A DNA stretch of 16,519 nucleotides from contig DGDR01000172.1 of NCBI GenBank assembly GCA_002385545.1, forward strand, positions 1 to 16,519, given 5' to 3'. A program made the position numbers and the translations under genes. This document shows, in pieces, positions 13,350 to 16,519 of the stretch. The DNA is from Clostridium sp. UBA3947 (GTDB lineage Bacteria > Bacillota > Clostridia > Clostridiales > Clostridiaceae). Every line of letters begins with the position of its first letter. Position 1 is the stretch's first letter. A model generated the notes under the pieces. The model saw only the letters and a list, made by a program, of their open reading frames with translations, searched no databases and had not been told where the DNA came from.

Positions 13350-14810
13350 ATGACAGCAGTATTAAAAGGTCTTAAGCCTGAAAAGGTATTTTATTATTTT
13401 GAGGAGATTTCAAGGATTCCAAGGGGCTCTGGCAATGAGAAAGCCATTAGTGATTATTTAGTTTCCTTTGCAAAAAGTAAAAACTTAGAGGTTATCCAGG
13501 ATTCTTCTTATAATGTAATTATCAAAAAACCAGCTACAAAAGGTTATGAGAATTCTCCTATAGTTGTTATACAAGGTCATATGGATATGGTTTGTGAAAA
13601 GAACAATTCAAAGGTTCATAATTTTCAGACTGATCCAATTGAGCTAGTGGTAGAAGGTGATTTTGTAAAGGCTAATGGCACAACCTTAGGAGCTGACAAT
13701 GGTATAGCTGTGGCCTATGCTTTAGCATTATTAGATTCTGAGGATATTCCTCATCCACCATTGGAGGTTTTACTGACTACAGATGAGGAAACAGGAATGA
13801 GCGGGGCAAGAAACCTAGATCCTAAGCATATACAGGGGAGAATTCTTATAAATATTGATAATGAAGAAGAAGGGCAATTGCTGGTAAGCTGTGCTGGAGG
13901 GCTAAGAACTAAAGTAGAGTTAAAGGTAAAGAGAGAAGCTGTTAACCAGGATGAATATATGAAATATAAATTAATGGTTAGATGCTTAAAAGGTGGCCAC
14001 TCTGGAATGGACATCATTAAGCAAAGGGGTAATGCTAATAGAATACTTGGAAGAGTCCTTGTGGATTTAATAGATAGAATAGATTATAAGCTAGTAGAAA
14101 TAAAAGGTGGAGCAAAAGATAACGCTATTCCACGTGAAGCAGATGCTCTTATACTTGTAAAGAATACAGATGTTGAGGATTTAGGTAAGGAAATATCTAA
14201 GTGGAATGCCATATTAAAAAATGAATACAGAAAAGCAGATCCAGGATTGGTATTACAGCTTGAGGATACGGATGAATGTGTTCAAGAAGCCTTTACTAAA
14301 GAGTGCAGAGATAATGCGATAAGGCTTTTATATATGATACCAAATGGTATTCAGACTATGAGTATGGATATAGAAGGGCTGGTGCAAAGCTCCTCTAATC
14401 TTGGAATTGTTCATACTGGTCAAAGTAAAATTACCTACGAAAGCTCTGTTAGAAGTTCTGTTAGAAGCTTAAAGCAGGACATAGTGACTCAAACAGTTAT
14501 TTTAGCAGAGGCTCTTGGAGCAGAAGTTACTATTCATTCTGAATATCCTGAATGGCAGTATGATAATGAATCAAAGATAAGACAAGTTTTCCAAAGAGTC
14601 TACAAGGAAATGTATGGCAAGGAAGCAGAAGTGGTTGCTATTCATGCTGGTGTAGAATGCGGTCTATTTAAAGAAAAGTTCCCAGATATAGATATGATAT
14701 CCTTTGGCCCTAACCTTTATGATGTTCATACTCCTGATGAAAGAATGAGTATATCATCAGTACAAAGAAGTTGGGAGTACCTATTAAACGTACTAAAAAG
14801 TTTAAAATAA
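13350..14810 (+). CDS. pepD: Aminoacyl-histidine dipeptidase (M20 family, PepD)
   Basis: A cytosolic di-zinc peptidase that hydrolyses Xaa-His and other dipeptides, used in peptide scavenging. The 486 residues match PepD (about 480-490). Zinc-site motifs are QGHMDM (75-80; His77), the bridging Asp116 in LGADNGIAV, catalytic Glu146 and metal-binding Glu147 in TDEETGMSGA, Asp160 in NIDNEEEG, and a late His (DVHTPDERMS). The lid/dimerisation domain lies in the middle (about 190-390), containing the conserved GGHSGMDI (about 214-221). ATG at 13350 follows AAAGGGTGAAAAT; the frame continues upstream to an ATG at 13302 with no ribosome binding site. The gene is monocistronic, with a strong terminator upstream and an inverted repeat downstream. 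Close alternatives are other M20 dipeptidases, but the NIDNEEEG form favours PepD. Confidence 0.94.
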   Translation: MTAVLKGLKPEKVFYYFEEISRIPRGSGNEKAISDYLVSFAKSKNLEVIQDSSYNVIIKKPATKGYENSPIVVIQGHMDMVCEKNNSKVHNFQTDPIELVVEGDFVKANGTTLGADNGIAVAYALALLDSEDIPHPPLEVLLTTDEETGMSGARNLDPKHIQGRILINIDNEEEGQLLVSCAGGLRTKVELKVKREAVNQDEYMKYKLMVRCLKGGHSGMDIIKQRGNANRILGRVLVDLIDRIDYKLVEIKGGAKDNAIPREADALILVKNTDVEDLGKEISKWNAILKNEYRKADPGLVLQLEDTDECVQEAFTKECRDNAIRLLYMIPNGIQTMSMDIEGLVQSSSNLGIVHTGQSKITYESSVRSSVRSLKQDIVTQTVILAEALGAEVTIHSEYPEWQYDNESKIRQVFQRVYKEMYGKEAEVVAIHAGVECGLFKEKFPDIDMISFGPNLYDVHTPDERMSISSVQRSWEYLLNVLKSLK

Positions 14811-14836
14811 TAAAAATTAATTCTTGTAAAAATTAC

Positions 14837-14876
14837 TAATATAATGTATAATCAATGTTAATTATACATTATATTA
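14837..14876. repeat. Perfect 16-bp inverted repeat after pepD
   Basis: TAATATAATGTATAAT (14837-14852) and ATTATACATTATATTA (14861-14876) are exact reverse complements around CAATGTTA. It contains almost no G or C and is not followed by a T run. It may terminate pepD weakly, stabilise its mRNA 3' end, or be a protein-binding palindrome. A second, A/T-only palindrome (AAAAAATATTTTTT) lies at about 14931-14944. The rest of 14811-14966 shows no gene. Confidence 0.6.
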
Positions 14877-14966
14877 CACTATATCCATTTAAGTGAACAT
14901 TTCTATGGCTTTTTGCCAACACAGGAATAAAAAAATATTTTTTATGAAAAAGTTTACATGACAGTA

Positions 14967-14995
14967 TTGATAATATTTTATTTGGGTGCTATACT
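14967..14995 (+). promoter_or_regulatory. Promoter of the Cys-rich gene and ndk
   Basis: TTGATA (14967-14972) and TATACT (14990-14995) are 17 bases apart, with TGC directly before the -10 as an extended element. The start would be near 15002, leaving a 75-base leader. ACAGTA/TACTGT flank the region (14961-14966, 14992-14997) as an inverted pair. Confidence 0.65.
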
Positions 14996-15078
14996 GTTTA
15001 TGATGTGTTGGATAATAATACAAAATATGATATTTATGGGGTTGCTTTATAATATTTCAAATGGGGGGTCGTTTAAGT

Positions 15079-15300
15079 ATGTGTCAATGTCCGTTTTTAT
15101 CTACTGCAGAAGAAAAGGTTGCTTGTTTTAAGGAATGCTCCTTCTATGAATATGAGGACGATGGTTCAGGTTGTCCATTTAAAAAAATAAAGACAATAAA
15201 ATCTATAAATATAAAAGATATAATTAGTTTAGATGAAGTATATGATAGAGAAGAAGACAAAGAATTCTTAGAAAGAATTTATGTTAAAAATTACTTCTGA
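15079..15300 (+). CDS. Small Cys-rich protein of unknown function
   Basis: A 73-residue protein with five Cys in its first 32 residues (2, 4, 16, 20, 32: MCQCPF, ACFKEC, GCPF) and a charged C-terminal half without Cys. The pattern suggests a small zinc- or iron-sulphur-binding fold, but no named family was recognised. I recall similar short proteins in clostridia, without known function. The start at 15079 is chosen because GGGGGG (15063-15068) lies 10 bases upstream; an ATG at 15061 overlaps that purine run and lacks a ribosome binding site of its own. Its stop is 23 bases before ndk, so the two are probably co-transcribed from the promoter at 14967-14995. Confidence 0.72.
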   Translation: MCQCPFLSTAEEKVACFKECSFYEYEDDGSGCPFKKIKTIKSINIKDIISLDEVYDREEDKEFLERIYVKNYF

Positions 15301-15323
15301 TTTTATGACTTGGAGGGCTATTT

Positions 15324-15725
15324 ATGGAAAGAACATTAGTATTAATTAAACCTGATGGAGTTGAAAGAGGCCTAATTGGGGAAATAATTAGCGCCTATGA
15401 AAAAAGAACACTAAAGATAACAGATCTAAAGATGCTTCAAGCTGATAGAGAAATAGCAGAAAAGCATTATGAAGAACATAAAGGAAGACCATATTTTGAA
15501 ACCCTAATAAGCTATATTATAGAAGGCAAAATTGTAGCTATGGTAGTTGAAGGTGAAAATGCTATTGAAATGGTTAGAAAGATAAATGGAGATAAGAATC
15601 CTCTAGCTTCAGATTTAGCAAGTATAAGAGGTATGTACTCCAACCATAAAACAAGAAACCTAGTACACGCTTCTGATAGTGTAGAAAGCGCAGAAAGAGA
15701 AATTAGCATTTGGTTTGGAAATTAA
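15324..15725 (+). CDS. ndk: Nucleoside diphosphate kinase
   Basis: Transfers the gamma phosphate between nucleoside triphosphates and diphosphates through a phospho-histidine, keeping NTP and dNTP pools balanced. The 133 residues match the bacterial family. Visible active-site residues are Lys9 (LIKPDGVERG), Tyr49, Phe58, Arg85, Arg102 (SIRG), Asn112 and the phosphorylated His115 in NLVHASDS. Two places differ from the textbook form: the GxTxP segment reads GDKNP (89-93), replacing the nucleotide-contacting Thr with Lys, and IRGDFxxxxxRN is IRGMYSNHKTRN. The core residues are intact, so activity is expected. TTGGAGGG lies 6 bases before the ATG. It follows the Cys-rich gene by 23 bases and ends at a strong terminator. 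Confidence 0.96.
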   Translation: MERTLVLIKPDGVERGLIGEIISAYEKRTLKITDLKMLQADREIAEKHYEEHKGRPYFETLISYIIEGKIVAMVVEGENAIEMVRKINGDKNPLASDLASIRGMYSNHKTRNLVHASDSVESAEREISIWFGN

Positions 15726-15734
15726 GAAAATGCA

Positions 15735-15793
15735 AAAAGGATTGTTGCACAAGAACTAATTTATTAGTTGTGTAGCAGTCCTTTTTATTTTTA
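15735..15793 (+). terminator. Strong terminator after ndk
   Basis: AAAAGGATTGTTGCACAA (15735-15752) pairs fully, with three G-U pairs, with TTGTGTAGCAGTCCTTTT (15768-15785), and an inner CTAA/TTAG stem adds to it. TTATTTTTAC follows. The core TGTTGCACAA/TTGTGxAGCAGT is shared with the minus-strand hairpin at 7160-7202. Confidence 0.92.
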
Positions 15794-15825
15794 CTCACTC
15801 TATACTGATTGTCTTAATATGTCTG

Positions 15826-15936
15826 CTAATTTATCAACACTATTTTATTGGATAGGAAATTATATTTGCATTCTGCTAAATTTTCCTTATTGTATGACCT
15901 CTGATCTCTAAAAGCTACAGAGCAGCCTTTTTAAAA
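15826..15936 (-). pseudogene. Possible short gene remnant in a gene-poor stretch
   Basis: The stretch 15794-15990 holds no complete gene. On the minus strand one frame is open for about 35 codons, reading KGCSVAFRDQRSYNKENLAE and on to KIVLIN before a stop at 15828, and the neighbouring frame continues as VDKLADILRQSV. No start codon or ribosome binding site is present. The protein-like composition and apparent frame change suggest a decayed coding fragment, but chance cannot be excluded. AAAAGCT/AGCCTTTT (15910-15931) also makes a weak hairpin with a T run on the plus strand. Confidence 0.2.
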
Positions 15937-15989
15937 CAAAGCAGTATAGAAAAAATGAGAAGATATTTTTGAAATTAGATGGTGGACGA

Positions 15990-16041
15990 AAAGACAAAAG
16001 CTGTTGAGCAACTGCCAGATTTGCCAATTGCTCAACAGCTT
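15990..16041 (-). terminator. Terminator of the nicotinate phosphoribosyltransferase gene
   Basis: AAGCTGTTGAGCAA (15998-16011) and TTGCTCAACAGCTT (16028-16041) form a perfect 14-bp stem around a 16-base loop. On the minus strand it ends in TTTTGTCTTTTC, a T-rich tail. It lies 20 bases after the stop codon at 16062 and may also stop plus-strand transcripts. Confidence 0.88.
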
Positions 16042-16061
16042 CAATATTTTATCTTCTAATC

Positions 16062-16519
16062 TTATTCTTCATCGGTATCAGATAATTCCATTAGAAGCTC
16101 CTGCTTTAAATTCCAAAGCTTCTTTGATAAATCTACATAATATGTATGAGGATTCTCAAATCTCAATACTTCAGGCCAAAGTCTCTCTGTTTCCTTTTTA
16201 GCAAATTCTCTAATGGTCATTACATCAGGGCTAGTATACACAGGTTGCCCCTTATCGAATATTTTAACCTGAAGTTCCTTAACATAGAAATTCTTAAGCT
16301 TTTTTCTCTTCCAAGTATAGATGGGGTCAAATATAACTAATGGCTTGCTGTCATCTATAACTTCATCCGCTAAGGTTATTAAATCTGCAATAGCCTTGTC
16401 TGAATTCTTATCAAAAATTCTATAAATCTTCTTAAAGCCTGGGTTAGTTATTTTCTCTTGAGTTTCGCTGATTTTTATTTTTGGAACTATAGTGTTTTCT
16501 TTTTCTACAGCCACAAGCT
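16062..16519 (-). CDS. pncB: Nicotinate phosphoribosyltransferase, C-terminal part (5' end outside the window)
   Basis: Makes nicotinate mononucleotide from nicotinate, PRPP and ATP in NAD salvage. About 152 C-terminal residues are visible. They show the end of the core (LVAVEKEN, KIKISETQEKITNPGFKKIYRI) and the characteristic NAPRTase C-terminal domain: FDPIYTWKRKKLKNF, PVYTSPDVMTIREFAKKE, LWPEVLRFENPHTYYVDLS, then WNLKQELL near the end. The GTG at 16514 is an internal Val, not a start: the frame stays open to the window edge (CTT GTG GCT), and the sequence LVAVEKEN is usual well inside the protein. Catalytic residues lie outside the window. The gene reads toward ndk and ends with an acidic SDTDEE tail and a strong terminator. 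Confidence 0.92.
   Translation of the reverse strand, partial: LVAVEKENTIVPKIKISETQEKITNPGFKKIYRIFDKNSDKAIADLITLADEVIDDSKPLVIFDPIYTWKRKKLKNFYVKELQVKIFDKGQPVYTSPDVMTIREFAKKETERLWPEVLRFENPHTYYVDLSKKLWNLKQELLMELSDTDEE

Noticed and set aside
15826..15936. Functional small gene in the ndk-pncB gap
   Set aside because: No start codon or ribosome binding site, and the reading frame appears broken; kept only as a low-confidence remnant.

Overview
The window looks like a chromosomal segment from a low-GC, strictly fermentative Firmicute of the Clostridium type. The base composition is strongly A+T rich, Shine-Dalgarno sites are strong and purine-rich, promoters are of the SigA type (TTGACA/TATAAT), a T-box leader is present, and the gene repertoire (TIGR00977-type citramalate synthase, short ProB, DUF5685 plus J-domain pair, M20 dipeptidase PepD) is familiar from clostridia. 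All identifications were made by reading the sequence. No database search was run.

Layout. Positions 1-80 hold the promoter and ribosome binding site of a gene that runs leftward out of the window. Positions 132-409 carry a promoter and a T-box leader whose specifier reads best as ATC (Ile). It controls cimA-leuB-pheA, which ends at a hairpin near 3967-3994. On the minus strand, 6931 down to 4005, lies a tightly packed set of five little-characterised genes in transcription order: a DUF5685 protein, a J-domain protein with a Cys-rich tail, a small membrane protein, a DUF1294 membrane protein and a TIGR00725/SLOG-type nucleotide-binding protein. Its promoter (7013-7043) is preceded by three TTAATCT repeats at an exact 11-bp period. 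A hairpin-rich non-coding stretch (about 7090-7350) follows, then a leftward ferritin-like gene. argG-argH and then proB-proA run rightward, each preceded by a pair of ArgR-like boxes 21 bp apart. After these come a small orphan gene, pepD, a small Cys-rich gene with ndk, a short gene-poor stretch and, at the right edge on the minus strand, the 3' end of a nicotinate phosphoribosyltransferase gene.

How the genes work together. CimA and LeuB supply the first and third steps of the threonine-independent route to 2-ketobutyrate and isoleucine; the LeuCD isomerase must be encoded elsewhere. PheA belongs to phenylalanine synthesis, so its place behind the isoleucine T-box is odd. ArgG and ArgH complete arginine synthesis from citrulline, and ProB and ProA make glutamate semialdehyde for proline. 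The similar 21-bp tandem boxes suggest that one arginine-sensing regulator sees both units. PepD, Ndk and PncB are housekeeping functions in peptide, nucleotide and NAD metabolism.

The best candidates for undescribed biology are the five-gene minus-strand cluster, especially the DUF5685 protein with its Asp-rich helical motifs recalling squalene/phytoene synthases, and its periodic upstream repeats. No CRISPR array, insertion sequence, rRNA or tRNA was seen.
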